A stretch of 64,000 nt of DNA from Qipengyuania spongiae (GCF_026168555.1 NZ_CP092471.1:2823783-2887782); one strand, 5' to 3'. Numbered from the stretch's first letter, positions 54,444 to 63,921 are shown. The notes: generated by a model not told the origin, from the letters alone. Program-made: numbers and translations.

Positions 54444-55007
54444 ATGGACGACAACATGGCTGAAGCAACACGCGCAACTATGGGGAACGGATGGCGGATC
54501 GCGGGCTGGGGCGTCTTGTTCGCGCTGCTCTGCCTGCCCGCCATCGCGATGCGCTTCACCGGAGAAGTCGACTGGACGGCGTCCGACTTCGTCTTCGCGG
54601 CGGTCCTGCTGTCGGCGCTGGGGATCGGTGCCGAGATCGCGGTCCGGGTAGGCCGAAATGCACCGCACTGCGCGGGGATCGCCATCGGGGCGCTGGGCAG
54701 CTTCCTGACCGTCTGGATCAACGCCGCGGTCGGAATGCTCGGGAGCGAGAACGAGGCGACGAACCTCGCCTTCATCGCTCTGGTCGGCATCGCCGTCGCG
54801 GCGAGCTTTACCGTCTGGTTCCGGCCCGGCCCAATGCGGCTGATCGCGGCCGCCCTGGCAGTGTGGCAATTCGGCGTTGGAATCGCGGCGGGCGTATGGA
54901 CGATGCCGGGCCACGCGGTCGAATGGGGCGTGCTGGCCTTCTTCGCGGCGATCTGGAGTGCGTCGGCCGCGTGTTTCCACGTCGCGTGGAAGCGCGAGCG
55001 AACCTAG
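54444..55007 (+). CDS. Six-helix membrane protein, divergent from the winged-helix regulator
   Basis: A 187-residue protein starting MDDNMAEATRATMGNGWRIA. Hydrophobic segments include GWGVLFALLCLPAIAM, FVFAAVLLSALGIGAEIAV, GIAIGALGSFLTVWINAAVG, NLAFIALVGIAVAASFTVWF and WGVLAFFAAIWSASAACFHV. A GGAAG site precedes the ATG. No known family. Shared intergenic region with the regulator suggests a paired system. Confidence 0.85.
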   Translation: MDDNMAEATRATMGNGWRIAGWGVLFALLCLPAIAMRFTGEVDWTASDFVFAAVLLSALGIGAEIAVRVGRNAPHCAGIAIGALGSFLTVWINAAVGMLGSENEATNLAFIALVGIAVAASFTVWFRPGPMRLIAAALAVWQFGVGIAAGVWTMPGHAVEWGVLAFFAAIWSASAACFHVAWKRERT

Positions 55008-55017
55008 CACCTGTTCG

Positions 55018-55479
55018 TCAGACGAGCTTGGGGTGGCCCCCGGTCGATCCGAAGCCGCCGGCGCCGCGCACGGTCGCGTCCAGCTCCTCGACCTCGTTCC
55101 AGCGTGCCTGCACCACCGGAGCGAGGACGAGCTGGGCGATCCGGTCGCCCCGGCGAACCGCGAAGGTCTCGCTGCCGTGGTTGATCAGGATTACCTTGAG
55201 TTCTCCGCGATAGTCGGAATCGATCGTGCCCGGCGTGTTCGGAACCGTGACCCCGTGCTTCAGCGCGAGGCCCGAGCGCGGGCGGACCTGAATTTCGAAG
55301 CCCGCGGGGATCGCCAGCGCGAAACCAGTGGCGACCGCGTGCCTCTTGCCGGGAGCGACAGACACGTCCTCGGCCGCGACCACGTCCATCCCCGCCGCGC
55401 CCGCAGTGGCATAGGCAGGGAGGTCGAGACCCTCGCCATGCGGTAGGCGTTTGAGCTGCACGCCGACGGGATCAATCAT
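55018..55479 (-). CDS. dut: Deoxyuridine 5'-triphosphate nucleotidohydrolase (dUTPase)
   Basis: A 153-residue trimeric dUTPase with all five motifs: [14 protein letters not shown] (1), [12 protein letters not shown] (2), [20 protein letters not shown] (3), [12 protein letters not shown] (4) and [13 protein letters not shown] (5). It prevents uracil incorporation and supplies dUMP. The start overlaps the coaBC stop by 8 bp. Confidence 0.97.
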   Translation of the reverse strand: MIDPVGVQLKRLPHGEGLDLPAYATAGAAGMDVVAAEDVSVAPGKRHAVATGFALAIPAGFEIQVRPRSGLALKHGVTVPNTPGTIDSDYRGELKVILINHGSETFAVRRGDRIAQLVLAPVVQARWNEVEELDATVRGAGGFGSTGGHPKLV

Positions 55480-57175
55480 CGCGCATGTCCTGCGGATTGG
55501 CGAGCGCTTCGGCGGCGCGGCGGACCAGCTCGCGCGCGACGTCTTCCTTGGGCATTTCCTCCAGCCGCTCGATCCCTCTCGACGTGACGATGGCGACGCG
55601 GTTGCGATCGCCGCCCATCACGCCGCCACCCGAAGCACCGACATTGTTGGCCACGATCCAGTCGGCCCCCTTGCGCTTGCGCTTGGCCGTAGCGTTCTCG
55701 TCGATGTTCTCGGTCTCGGCGGCGAAGCCTATCAGGAGCTGCGGCCGGTCGCGGCTGGCGGCGACATTGGCGAGGATGTCGGGATTTTCCGCCAGCAACA
55801 GGGCGGGCGGCGCGCTGCCGCGCTTCTTCATCTTTTCGGGCGCGACATCGCGGCTTTTCCAGTCGGCAACGGCGGCGACCATGAAGGCGGCATCGGCGGG
55901 TAGCGCCCGGCGTACTGCGGCCGCCATCTCGTCCGCGCTCTCGACATCGATGCGGTCGACACCGAGCGGCGTCGGCAGATGGACCGGCCCGGCGACCAGC
56001 GTGACCCGCGCCCCGGCAGCCGCAGCCATGGCGGCGATGGCGAAGCCCTGCTTGCCACTCGAGCGATTGGCGATGTAGCGCACCGGATCGATCGGCTCCC
56101 ACGTCGGCCCGGCGGTGACGAGGACATGACGGCCATAGAGCGGACGGAGCGCGGGGTCAGGATCGAACTCGGCCTGGCCTGCCAGCGGGTCAGGCCCAGT
56201 GAAGGACGAGCGCAACGCCTCGTCCGCCATCGGCTGTGGGCGGGATGCCGGATTGCGCCGTGCGACCTCGTGATTGATCGCCTCGGGATCGGTGGGCGGA
56301 GCGGCGTTGGCCTTGCCCTTCTTCGCCAGCAGGGGGCCACCGCCGAGACCGCCAGGCAACGTGTCGCCGCCCTGCGGGAAGTCGCGCGCCGAGTCTTCGG
56401 GGTCGAGCGAGTCGATCTGAGGCAGCGAATCGTATTCCGCTTCCAGTTCGGCGTGGCTACGGCGCGCGGTGCTGCGTGGTATGATCGCCGAGAGCAGCCC
56501 GCCAAGCATCCCGCGGGATTCCACCTCGGGTTCCGGCTCGATCGCCTCGCGGACCATGTCGTCCCGCCCCGAAGCGCGGGACGCGGAGGCCGCAGACGGT
56601 GCGGGCGGTGCCGGAAGCTCCGGCAGGTCGAGAGCGAAATCGAGCTTGGCGGCGATGGCCGCGAGGATCGCCGGGGGCTCGGGCAGGCGACCGGAGCCGT
56701 ATTCCCCGCAGGCCATGTCGCCCTCGTCGGGCTCCATCACCTCGACCCCGGCATCGCGCAGCCAGCCGATGTTGCGGCCCGTCGCCGCGTGTTCCCACAT
56801 CCGGACGTTCATCGCGGGGACGGTCAGCACGGGCTTGTCGGTCGCGAGGATCAGCGTGGTGGCGAGATCGTCGGTGATACCCGCCGCCATCTTGGCAAGG
56901 AGGTTCGCAGTCGCCGGGCAGACCAACACGAGATCGGCAGCGCGCGAAAGCTGGATATGCCCCATCTCGGTCTCGTCCTTGAGATCGAAGAGCGAGGTGT
57001 AGACCTTGTTTCCGCTGAGCGCTGCGAGCGTCATCGGAGTCACGAATTGCTGCCCGCCCTCGGTAAGGACGCAAGTGACCTCGCCCCCGGCCTTGCGGAT
57101 CAGGCGCACGAGCTCGCAGGACTTGTAGGCAGCGATGCCGCCGCCGATCACCAGCAGGATCTTCGGCCCGCTCAT
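55472..57175 (-). CDS. coaBC: Bifunctional phosphopantothenoylcysteine decarboxylase/synthetase with long linker (CoaBC)
   Basis: A 567-residue protein, about 160 longer than the common 400-residue CoaBC. The N-terminal CoaC domain (1-180) begins [20 protein letters not shown] and has [16 protein letters not shown] and [20 protein letters not shown]. The C-terminal CoaB domain begins near residue 345 with [20 protein letters not shown] then [14 protein letters not shown] and contains KMKKRG. Between them lies a poorly conserved, acidic Pro/Ala/Asp-rich linker of about 150 residues. Two steps of coenzyme A synthesis. A longer upstream frame (to 57940) is not part of the gene; MSGPKILL is the family start. 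Confidence 0.95.
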   Translation of the reverse strand: MSGPKILLVIGGGIAAYKSCELVRLIRKAGGEVTCVLTEGGQQFVTPMTLAALSGNKVYTSLFDLKDETEMGHIQLSRAADLVLVCPATANLLAKMAAGITDDLATTLILATDKPVLTVPAMNVRMWEHAATGRNIGWLRDAGVEVMEPDEGDMACGEYGSGRLPEPPAILAAIAAKLDFALDLPELPAPPAPSAASASRASGRDDMVREAIEPEPEVESRGMLGGLLSAIIPRSTARRSHAELEAEYDSLPQIDSLDPEDSARDFPQGGDTLPGGLGGGPLLAKKGKANAAPPTDPEAINHEVARRNPASRPQPMADEALRSSFTGPDPLAGQAEFDPDPALRPLYGRHVLVTAGPTWEPIDPVRYIANRSSGKQGFAIAAMAAAAGARVTLVAGPVHLPTPLGVDRIDVESADEMAAAVRRALPADAAFMVAAVADWKSRDVAPEKMKKRGSAPPALLLAENPDILANVAASRDRPQLLIGFAAETENIDENATAKRKRKGADWIVANNVGASGGGVMGGDRNRVAIVTSRGIERLEEMPKEDVARELVRRAAEALANPQDMRDD

Positions 57176-57367
57176 CCGGCGGCCCCTGCGCGCGGGGAGA
57201 CCCGCTGCGCCGATCGGTTCGTGCATTCCCGTCGCATCATCGATCCGGGTGCTAGCGCCGGGCGCGCGCCAATGCCAGCGCCCTTGTAAGGTGGGCGAAT
57301 GGCGTGGAGGCGATTGCGGGCAGCGACGCACCGTCGTATTCTGAAGGAGGAAAGGAAAGGCCCGGCC

Positions 57368-57751
57368 ATGATCCTGCGCGCGATCATCATCCTTCTGGCG
57401 CTGTTCGACATGATCGTGGGCGCCGCATTCTTTTTCACCCCAGGCGGCTCGGGCAGGGATTTCGGCCTGAAAGCGGATGGAGCGGCCGGTCTCTCGACGC
57501 TGAGAGCCGATCTGACCGCCTTCTTCGTCGTTTCCGCGCTGTGCATGGCCTGGGGAGCGTGGCGCCGCCGTGCCGATGCGTTGCTGGCGCCGCTGGCGCT
57601 GTTCGCCATTGCCTTCACCGGGCGGCTGGCGAACCTCGTTGTGGCGGGGACTTACGAACGATGGTGGGAGCCGATGGCAGTGGAGATGTTCCACATCGCG
57701 GTGCTCGGCCTTGCCGTCAGGACATGGCGGTGGGGACCGCACTCCGTCTGA
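57368..57751 (+). CDS. Four-helix membrane protein (DUF4345-like)
   Basis: A 127-residue protein starting MILRAIIILLALFDMIVGAA, with a strong AAGGAGGAAAGG region upstream. Four hydrophobic helices are seen, and the GRDFGLKADGAAGLSTLRAD loop between the first two is the family-like part. Its 3' end overlaps that of a minus-strand membrane gene by 35 bp, tail to tail. Function unknown. Confidence 0.8.
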   Translation: MILRAIIILLALFDMIVGAAFFFTPGGSGRDFGLKADGAAGLSTLRADLTAFFVVSALCMAWGAWRRRADALLAPLALFAIAFTGRLANLVVAGTYERWWEPMAVEMFHIAVLGLAVRTWRWGPHSV

Positions 57752-58787
57752 CGAGATCGCCGATAGCGCGTGGCACGAAAGCGAGACCGACGCCGTAGGC
57801 GGGCACGAACAGTGCCATCCAGTAGAAATTCTCCTGCCGCGCGAAGATCGCCACGAAGGCCATGAAGCCCGCGAACCAGCCCGCGGCGAAGGTGCCGGTC
57901 CTGCCCCCGATCGCGAGCCAGCCAAGCAGCGGCAGGACACCCAGAGGTCCGGCCAGCCAGGCGGGAAGCGTCTGCAGCAGCGTGGTCACATGAATGCCGT
58001 AGAGCGGCAGGCTCGGACCGATCAGCCCGGTCCAGCCGGGCGAAACCGTGTCGCCGGGCAGGCTTGCAGCGGCCACCGCGACCGCGTGGAGAGCGAAAGC
58101 GGCGAGCAGCAGGGCGATCGTGGCGAAGACGGCCAAAGCTTCTCTCCACCGCTTGCCGAAGACAGAAAGCGCACTCCAAAGAAGCAGGAACGGCAGGGCG
58201 AGTTCGCGCAAGGCTACCGCGCACGTTACAACAAGCAGGGCTGCAGGCCAGCTTCGCTGCCGGAGCCCGAGCGCAAGGGACAGGAGCAATCCGGCCAACG
58301 CCTCATGACTGAATGCAATCTCGGGCATGAAGGCGATGACCCCGAACAGGCCCGCGAGCGCGCCCGCCCCCGCTCGTTCGGCAAGGTTGGCGGTTCCTGC
58401 GAAGGCACGCCACCAAGCGACCACGTTCGCCGCCCACAGGATTGCCGCGATCACGCGCCAGCCCTGCGCCCCCCACCATGCGCCCGTCAAGGCGAGCACC
58501 GGCGTACGCACCGCGACCGAGGGGCTGGTGGGAAAGCCGAAACGGCGATGTTCGTCGGTAACGGCAGCGTAATAGTCCTCGCCCGCCGCCACCCGTGCCT
58601 GGACCGCGCGGTACATGTCCATGTCGACCCGGTCGCCGCGCTCGAGGCGTTCGGCGATGTCTGCCGAATGCGCGCTGTCGCGAGTTTGCAGCGCGGCGGC
58701 GTTCCAGATCCCGGCCAGCGCGACCAGCACCAGCACCGCCCAGCCGAAGCCGCGGGGAAGCAGGCGCAAGGGTCGCTCGGGGATCAT
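57717..58787 (-). CDS. Polytopic membrane protein, paralogue of the preceding gene
   Basis: A 356-residue protein starting MIPERPLRLLPRGFGWAVLV, whose ATG overlaps the upstream gene's TGA by 4 bp. About nine to ten membrane helices. It shares with its neighbour the extracytoplasmic motif ARVAAGEDYYAAVTDEHRRF, then SPSVAVRTPVLA, and late RQENFYWMALFVPAYGVGLA. The layout resembles GT-C-like or DUF2029-like glycosyltransferases with a large first loop, but no catalytic motif can be proved. A longer upstream open frame is a shadow of its neighbour. Confidence 0.75.
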   Translation of the reverse strand: MIPERPLRLLPRGFGWAVLVLVALAGIWNAAALQTRDSAHSADIAERLERGDRVDMDMYRAVQARVAAGEDYYAAVTDEHRRFGFPTSPSVAVRTPVLALTGAWWGAQGWRVIAAILWAANVVAWWRAFAGTANLAERAGAGALAGLFGVIAFMPEIAFSHEALAGLLLSLALGLRQRSWPAALLVVTCAVALRELALPFLLLWSALSVFGKRWREALAVFATIALLLAAFALHAVAVAAASLPGDTVSPGWTGLIGPSLPLYGIHVTTLLQTLPAWLAGPLGVLPLLGWLAIGGRTGTFAAGWFAGFMAFVAIFARQENFYWMALFVPAYGVGLAFVPRAIGDLVRRSAVPTAMS

Positions 58788-59899
58788 CACCGCCCGCGCA
58801 CCGTGCGGATCAGCGAGACGGCGGCCATCGGCACGAATGCCAGCCCCAGGAACATGACCGGCGCGATCACTCCGCCCCAGTAGAAATTGTTCGCCCGCCC
58901 CGCGAGCATGAAGGCGAGCGCATAGCCCAGCAGAAGGAAGGTCGCGGTCGTCCCCGCCGGGCTGCGCCAGCCGCTCCAGCCGAACACCATCGCCACCGCC
59001 AGAGGCCCAGCGGCCCAGTACGGAAGGAAGCGCAGATTGCTCGCTAGCACGGTCTTGGACAGCCAGCCGCGCATTCCGTCCATCACCAGCCAGGCCGGTC
59101 CCTGCGGATCGGCGGGCGTCGTGAGCGCGGTGACAGCCTGGAGATGCCAAGACAGGCCGAGCGCGAACAGGACGATCAGAACGGTCCACGCCGCCCCCTC
59201 GCGCCAGTCGCGCCGCCACAGCGCCATCGCGGCCATGAGCAGGACATAGGGCAAAGCGTGTTCGCGCAGGGCGAGCGCCAGCGCTCCGATCGCGAGCGCC
59301 CAGCCGTACCGCCCCGGCCGGTGCAGCCCGAGCGAGAGCGCGATCAGCATCCCGGTCCAGAATTCGTGGAGCACGAAATAATAACGGTTGAGGATGGTCG
59401 ATCCACCCAGCAGCACCAGCGCCGCCGCGTAATTGCGATAGCGCGCCCCGCCCGGCTCGTTGGCCAAGCGGCGCCACCATGCCCAGCCGGTCGCGCCCAG
59501 CAGGAGGACGGCGATCGCCTGAAGCCCATCCTCTCCGATCGCTGCGTGGATCAGCGCCGATGTCGGCAGCCGCACGGCAAGGCCGGGGCGGACGGGGTAG
59601 TTGCTCGCCCGCTGCTCGGCGACGGCCGCCGTGTAATAGCCCTCGCCCGAGGCGACCCGCGCGATGATCCGGTCGTAGAGCGCCAGATCGTCGTCACGTT
59701 GCGAGGCGGCAGCGGTCCCGGTCGGCACGACCGACGGGCGTTCGGCCGGTGTCCCGTCCATCGACGCGGTCGGCCGGGTCAACGCGGCCAGAACCGTCAG
59801 CGCGAGCAGAACGGCGAGGAGCACGGCCGCCGGACCTCGTCGCCAATGGGCATAGCGGTCCCAGCCAGGCGCGGCCGTGCCCCCGCCCCCGTCAATCAC
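58787..59899 (-). CDS. Polytopic membrane protein, first of a tandem paralogous pair
   Basis: About 370 residues from a GTG at 59899 (start uncertain; the frame is open to 60028 but that overlaps ubiB). One N-terminal helix (GPAAVLLAVLLALTVLAALT) is followed by a loop with ARVASGEGYYTAAVAEQRAS and RPGLAVRLPTSA, then eight or nine helices and ANNFYWGGVIAPVMFLGLAF. The two motifs correspond to those of the next gene, showing gene duplication. Possible lipid-linked sugar transferase or unknown envelope protein. Co-directional with ubiB. Confidence 0.75.
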   Translation of the reverse strand: MIDGGGGTAAPGWDRYAHWRRGPAAVLLAVLLALTVLAALTRPTASMDGTPAERPSVVPTGTAAASQRDDDLALYDRIIARVASGEGYYTAAVAEQRASNYPVRPGLAVRLPTSALIHAAIGEDGLQAIAVLLLGATGWAWWRRLANEPGGARYRNYAAALVLLGGSTILNRYYFVLHEFWTGMLIALSLGLHRPGRYGWALAIGALALALREHALPYVLLMAAMALWRRDWREGAAWTVLIVLFALGLSWHLQAVTALTTPADPQGPAWLVMDGMRGWLSKTVLASNLRFLPYWAAGPLAVAMVFGWSGWRSPAGTTATFLLLGYALAFMLAGRANNFYWGGVIAPVMFLGLAFVPMAAVSLIRTVRGR

Positions 59900-59913
59900 C
59901 TGTCGGTCCCCGG

Positions 59914-61479
59914 TCAGCCGATCCAGCCCTGCATCGCCGCCAGCCACATCGCCCCTCCGCCGACGAGAGCCGCGGCGACATAGCCGAGCCAGTTCCGATC
60001 GCGCTCCTGACGCGCGCGCCGTTCCCACATCAGTTCGATATCGGGCAGGGGCGGCGGTTCGGGCGCTCCGCCCCGGGGCGGGTAATGCTCTTCCAGCCGT
60101 CGCACCAGCGCGGGGATACGCAGCAGCGTTTCGGTATCCTCGCGTAAGCGATTGGCGAGCGCGGCTTCCGGCCCCAGCTCATCGCGGATCCATTCGCGCA
60201 CGAAGGGAGCCGAGACGTCCCACATGTTGATCTGGGGATAGAGCTGGGTGGCGATCCCCTCGACCATGACCATCGTCTTTTGCAACAGCAGCAGATGCGG
60301 CTGGGTCTGCATGTCGAAATCGCGGGTGATGGCGAAAAGCCCGTCGAGCATTTGCCCGACCGAGAGCTCGCTGACCGGCTTGCCCCGCATCGGCTCGCCC
60401 ACGGCACGCAAGGCGGTGGCAAATTCGTCGACCGAGTGATGGCTCGGCACATATTGCGCCTCGAAATGGATTTCGGCGACGCGGCGGTAATTGCCAGTCG
60501 TCAGGCCATAGAGGATTTCGGCGAGCCATTGCCGCGCCCGGCGGTCGATCCGGCCCATGATCCCGAAATCGATCGCCACGATCGTGCCGTCGGCCTGAAC
60601 GAACAGATTGCCCTGATGCATGTCGGCATGGAAATAGCCCGCCGAAATCGCCTGATTGAGGAAAGCCAGCACCAGCCGCCTGGCGAGGTCGGGCAAGTCG
60701 TGGCCCGCGGCGATCAGCGCCTCGGTGTTCGAGATCTTGATGCCGTCGACCCACTCGATCGTCATCACCCGGCCATTGGTCCGGTCCCAGTCGATCTGCG
60801 GGATGCGGTATTTCTGCGTCCCGACCATGTGTTCCGCGAGTTCCGAGGCGCTCGCCGCCTCGCGCCTCAGATCGAGCTCGCGATTGGTCCAGCGTTTCAG
60901 ATTGGCGATGACGAGTTGCGGGCGCAGGCGGCGTGCCTCGTCGCTGCCGAGCGCTTCGAGATGGGCGGCGGCCCATTCGTAGGTTCTGATGTCGCGCGCG
61001 AAGCGTTCGCGGATTCCGGGCCGCAGGACCTTGATCGCGACATCGCGCCCGTCGGTCGTCACGCCCCGATGGACCTGGGCGATCGAGGCCGCGCCGACCG
61101 CCACCGGGTCGATCTCGGCAAACAGGGTCTCGAGCGGCGCCTCGTACGCCGCTTCCATGCTCGCACGGATTTCTTCGAACGGCACCGGCGGCAGATCGTC
61201 CTGCAAGGTAAGCAGGTTGCGCGCCGCCTCCTCGCCGACCAGGTCGGGCCGGGTCGCCAGCGTCTGGCCGAGCTTGATCGCCGCCGGGCCGATCGCGCGG
61301 AAGGCGCCGGCATAGTCCGGCTCGCGAGACTTGAACGTGCCGATGCTGAAAATGCCGATCAGCCGCTTGACCGGCAGCGGCGTGTTCGGATCGTTCTGAA
61401 TGCCGCGCAGGGCGCCATGGCGCGCGGCGATGCGCGCCCATTTTCCGAGCCGCCAGATATGCGTGAGCGGGCGTGGCAC
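59914..61479 (-). CDS. ubiB: Ubiquinone biosynthesis accessory kinase-like protein UbiB
   Basis: About 521 residues from the GTG at 61479, which has GGAAG 8 bp upstream; a GTG at 61494 would add five residues. Family motifs: the KxGQ motif in IGPAAIKLGQTLATRPDL, AIKV-type DVAIKVLRPGIRERFARD, ExD signature RELDLRREAASASELAEH, catalytic-loop AGYFHADMHQGNLFVQADGT then IVAIDFGIMGRI. Two C-terminal membrane helices are partly visible (GYVAAALVGGGAMWLAAMQG). Needed for ubiquinone synthesis and acts with ubiE, next to it. Confidence 0.94.
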   Translation of the reverse strand: MPRPLTHIWRLGKWARIAARHGALRGIQNDPNTPLPVKRLIGIFSIGTFKSREPDYAGAFRAIGPAAIKLGQTLATRPDLVGEEAARNLLTLQDDLPPVPFEEIRASMEAAYEAPLETLFAEIDPVAVGAASIAQVHRGVTTDGRDVAIKVLRPGIRERFARDIRTYEWAAAHLEALGSDEARRLRPQLVIANLKRWTNRELDLRREAASASELAEHMVGTQKYRIPQIDWDRTNGRVMTIEWVDGIKISNTEALIAAGHDLPDLARRLVLAFLNQAISAGYFHADMHQGNLFVQADGTIVAIDFGIMGRIDRRARQWLAEILYGLTTGNYRRVAEIHFEAQYVPSHHSVDEFATALRAVGEPMRGKPVSELSVGQMLDGLFAITRDFDMQTQPHLLLLQKTMVMVEGIATQLYPQINMWDVSAPFVREWIRDELGPEAALANRLREDTETLLRIPALVRRLEEHYPPRGGAPEPPPLPDIELMWERRARQERDRNWLGYVAAALVGGGAMWLAAMQGWIG

Positions 61480-61481
61480 CG

Positions 61482-62234
61482 CTAAATCTTCCACCCCGAA
61501 TGGATGGCGACGAGCCCGCCCATGATCGGCTCGACCCGGGTCTGCGAGAAACCGGCGTCGCGGATCATGCCTTCGAATTCAGGCATGGCGGGAAAACGGC
61601 GGATCGATTCGATCAGATAGCGATAACTGTCCTCGTCATTCGCGATCGCCTTGCCGATCCGGGGCACCAGCTTGTGCGAATAAAGATCGTAGGCTTCCTT
61701 GAAGCCCGGCCATTCGGTGGTCGAGAATTCGAGGCAGAAGAACCGCCCGCCATGCTTCAGCACGCGATGCGCCTCGGTCAGCGCACGGTCGATCCGGGTC
61801 ACGTTTCTTATGCCGAAGGCGATCGTATAGGCATCGAACATCCGGCTCGGATAGCCGAGCGTTTCGGCGTTCTGGCAGGACCAGGCGAGACCGTCGATCC
61901 CACGCTCCATCGCCCGCTCGATCCCGACGTCGAGCATGTCCTGGTTGATGTCGGCCACCGTGACCTCGGCCCCGCGCGCGGCCATGCGGAAGGCGATGTC
62001 GCCCGTGCCGCCCGCCATGTCCAGCACCGCCTCGCCCGGCTGGGGCTTCACCCGGCGCACGAAGCGGTCCTTCCACAAGCGATGCATGCCGCCCGACATG
62101 GCATCGTTCATCACGTCGTATTTCGCCGCGACGTTGGAGAAGACCGCGCCGACACGCTGGGTCTTCTCGTCCGGGGCGACGTCCTCGTAACCGAAGGAGA
62201 CTTTCTCGTGCGCGCTCGTGCCGTGGGTTTCCAT
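61482..62234 (-). CDS. ubiE: Ubiquinone/menaquinone methyltransferase UbiE
   Basis: A 250-residue SAM methyltransferase. Motifs: KTQRVGAVFSNVAAKYDVMN then DAMSGGMHRLWKDRFV, SAM-binding VLDMAGGTGDIAFRMAARGA, FDAYTIAFGIRNVTRIDRAL, and EGMIRDAGFSQTRVEPIMGG. C-methylates the ring of demethoxyubiquinol. Divergent from mutM with 56 bp between starts. Confidence 0.97.
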   Translation of the reverse strand: METHGTSAHEKVSFGYEDVAPDEKTQRVGAVFSNVAAKYDVMNDAMSGGMHRLWKDRFVRRVKPQPGEAVLDMAGGTGDIAFRMAARGAEVTVADINQDMLDVGIERAMERGIDGLAWSCQNAETLGYPSRMFDAYTIAFGIRNVTRIDRALTEAHRVLKHGGRFFCLEFSTTEWPGFKEAYDLYSHKLVPRIGKAIANDEDSYRYLIESIRRFPAMPEFEGMIRDAGFSQTRVEPIMGGLVAIHSGWKI

Positions 62235-62290
62235 GCCGGCGGCCTTAGGGGCAATTGCAGGCGCGGCAAAGGGTGTTAGGAGACCCGGCG

Positions 62291-63106
62291 ATGCCCGAAT
62301 TGCCCGAAGTCGAAACCACGGTCCGCGGCCTTGCCCGCTTTCTCGACGGAGAGACGATCACCGCCGTGCGCCTCAACCGGCCCGACCTGCGGCGTCCCTT
62401 CCCGCCCGATCTCGTCCAGGCGCTGACCGGAGCGCGGGTCACCGGTCTGTCGCGCCGGGCGAAATACGGGCTGATCCATACCGACCGGGAGCGCGTGCTG
62501 GTGTTCCATCTGGGAATGAGCGGGCGCTGGCGGATCGACCCCGTTGCGGACGAGAAGCACGACCATCTCGTGATCGAGACCGCTACCAATCGCTTCGCAT
62601 TGAACGATCCACGACGCTTCGGCTCGGTCGACCTGATCGATGCCGACGAGCTCGAGAGCTGGAGCACCTTCGCCGCGATGGGGCCGGAGCCGCTGGGCGA
62701 TGCGCTGAGCGCGGAGCATTTGCGGGCCGCCACGAGGGACCGCAGCCAGGCGATCAAGCTGCTGCTGCTCGACCAGCGGATCGTGGCGGGGCTCGGCAAC
62801 ATCTATGTCTGCGAGGCGCTGTGGCGCGCCGGGATCGCCCCGCGCAAGGCCGGCGGCAAGGTCACCATGCCGCAATTGCGGCGTCTGGTCCCCGCGATCC
62901 GCGAGGTGCTGGAACAGTCCATCCGCGACGGCGGATCGACTCTGCGCGATTTCGCCCAGCCCGACGGAGAACTCGGCTATTTCGCCACTCGATTCGACGT
63001 CTATGGGCGCGAGGGTCAGGGCTGCCACCGGGAAGATGGCGGCACGATCCGGCGCATCGTTCAGGGCGGGCGCAGCACCTGGTTCTGCCCGGCCTGCCAG
63101 CGTTAG
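62291..63106 (+). CDS. mutM: Formamidopyrimidine-DNA glycosylase MutM (Fpg) with incomplete zinc-finger cysteines
   Basis: A 271-residue protein starting MPELPEVETTVRGLARFLDG: after removal of Met, P1 and E2 are the catalytic residues. Other motifs: LVFHLGMSGRW, NDPRRFGSVDLI and the helix-two-turn-helix QRIVAGLGNIYVCEALWRAG. The C-terminal zinc finger reads GQGCHREDGGTIRRIVQGGR then STWFCPACQR: only three of the usual four cysteines are present, the second being replaced. It repairs 8-oxoguanine. Confidence 0.95.
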   Translation: MPELPEVETTVRGLARFLDGETITAVRLNRPDLRRPFPPDLVQALTGARVTGLSRRAKYGLIHTDRERVLVFHLGMSGRWRIDPVADEKHDHLVIETATNRFALNDPRRFGSVDLIDADELESWSTFAAMGPEPLGDALSAEHLRAATRDRSQAIKLLLLDQRIVAGLGNIYVCEALWRAGIAPRKAGGKVTMPQLRRLVPAIREVLEQSIRDGGSTLRDFAQPDGELGYFATRFDVYGREGQGCHREDGGTIRRIVQGGRSTWFCPACQR

Positions 63107-63280
63107 GGCCTGCGCCAGGACGGGGGCGCGCGCGAACCCCCGCGATTTCCTTGACGATTCGCAGCAAGCCGCCTATGTGCGCCGCTTTCCGGCGGTCCGA
63201 TCGCCGATTTTCGACAGATTTCCAAGCAATCCGGTCGCTTCGCCGCGGCCACTTGTAAACGCGACAGACCAAGGACGAAC

Positions 63281-63541
63281 ATGGCCAATACGCCGCAAGC
63301 CAAAAAGCGCATCCGCCGCAACGAGAACCGCGCCGCAATCAACACCGCGCGCGTGAGCCGCATCCGCACCTACCTCAAGCAGGTCGATGCCGCGGTCGAA
63401 GCTGGCGACAAGGAAAAGGCCGCCGAGGCGCTCAAGGCTGCGCAGCCCGAACTGGCCCGCGGCGTTGCTCGCGGCGTGTTCCACAAGAACACCGCGGCCC
63501 GCAAGATGAGCCGGCTCTCCAAGCGAGTCGCCGCGCTCTGA
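63281..63541 (+). CDS. rpsT: 30S ribosomal protein S20
   Basis: An 86-residue basic protein starting [20 protein letters not shown] and ending [17 protein letters not shown], the full S20 pattern. AAGGACGAAC precedes the ATG. Binds 16S rRNA early in 30S assembly. Placed between mutM and the probable dnaA start, as is common in alphaproteobacteria. Confidence 0.97.
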   Translation: MANTPQAKKRIRRNENRAAINTARVSRIRTYLKQVDAAVEAGDKEKAAEALKAAQPELARGVARGVFHKNTAARKMSRLSKRVAAL

Positions 63542-63589
63542 TTCGCTCGCGCCGGGCCTTCCGGCGGTTCCAGATCGACCATGTCATTC

Positions 63590-63617
63590 GGGGTCGGTGC
63601 CTTGCGGTGCCGGCCCC
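63590..63617 (+). terminator. GC-rich hairpin after rpsT
   Basis: GGGGTCGGTGCC (63590-63601) and GGTGCCGGCCCC (63606-63617) pair over all 12 positions with three G-T wobbles around a TTGC loop. Only a short T-containing stretch follows, so it may be a terminator or an mRNA-stabilising hairpin. Another small hairpin, CGCCGG/CCGGCG, lies just upstream at 63550-63566. Confidence 0.6.
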
Positions 63618-63921
63618 AATCTCGTTTGGGTATTGCAATCGAAACCTAACGCTGGCGCGACCTTCGGGAGACTCTAGGATTCCTCACGATTCGCCTCGCG
63701 CGATGGGGTGAAATCCCGGAAAAACAAAGGCATCGACGGAGGTCTGCGGGGTTGGACCGAGTCAACGCAATTATTTCAGGTTTTTTACGTTGCCCACACT
63801 TGCGCGGCGTTCGGATCGCGACCTAGAAGATGACCTGCCCGGGGCGGGACAGCCCGGGTTTCATAATTTGGACTGACGAGGGGACTCTTCGGGCAGGTGC
63901 GATTCCGGAGACGGCAGAGCT
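63618..63921. promoter_or_regulatory. Intergenic region before the last gene start (possible dnaA promoter/origin-side region)
   Basis: Contains AT-richer stretches (TTATTTCAGG and TTTTTTACG near 63770-63790) and one DnaA-box-like TTGCCCACA at 63789-63797 (two mismatches to TTATCCACA). No rRNA, tRNA or gene is seen. The assignment is only by position after rpsT. Confidence 0.3.

Noticed and set aside
57176..57940. N-terminal extension of CoaBC by about 255 codons
   Set aside because: The frame is open, but the sequence is Arg/Pro/Ser-rich shadow of the plus-strand membrane gene; the family start is at 57175.
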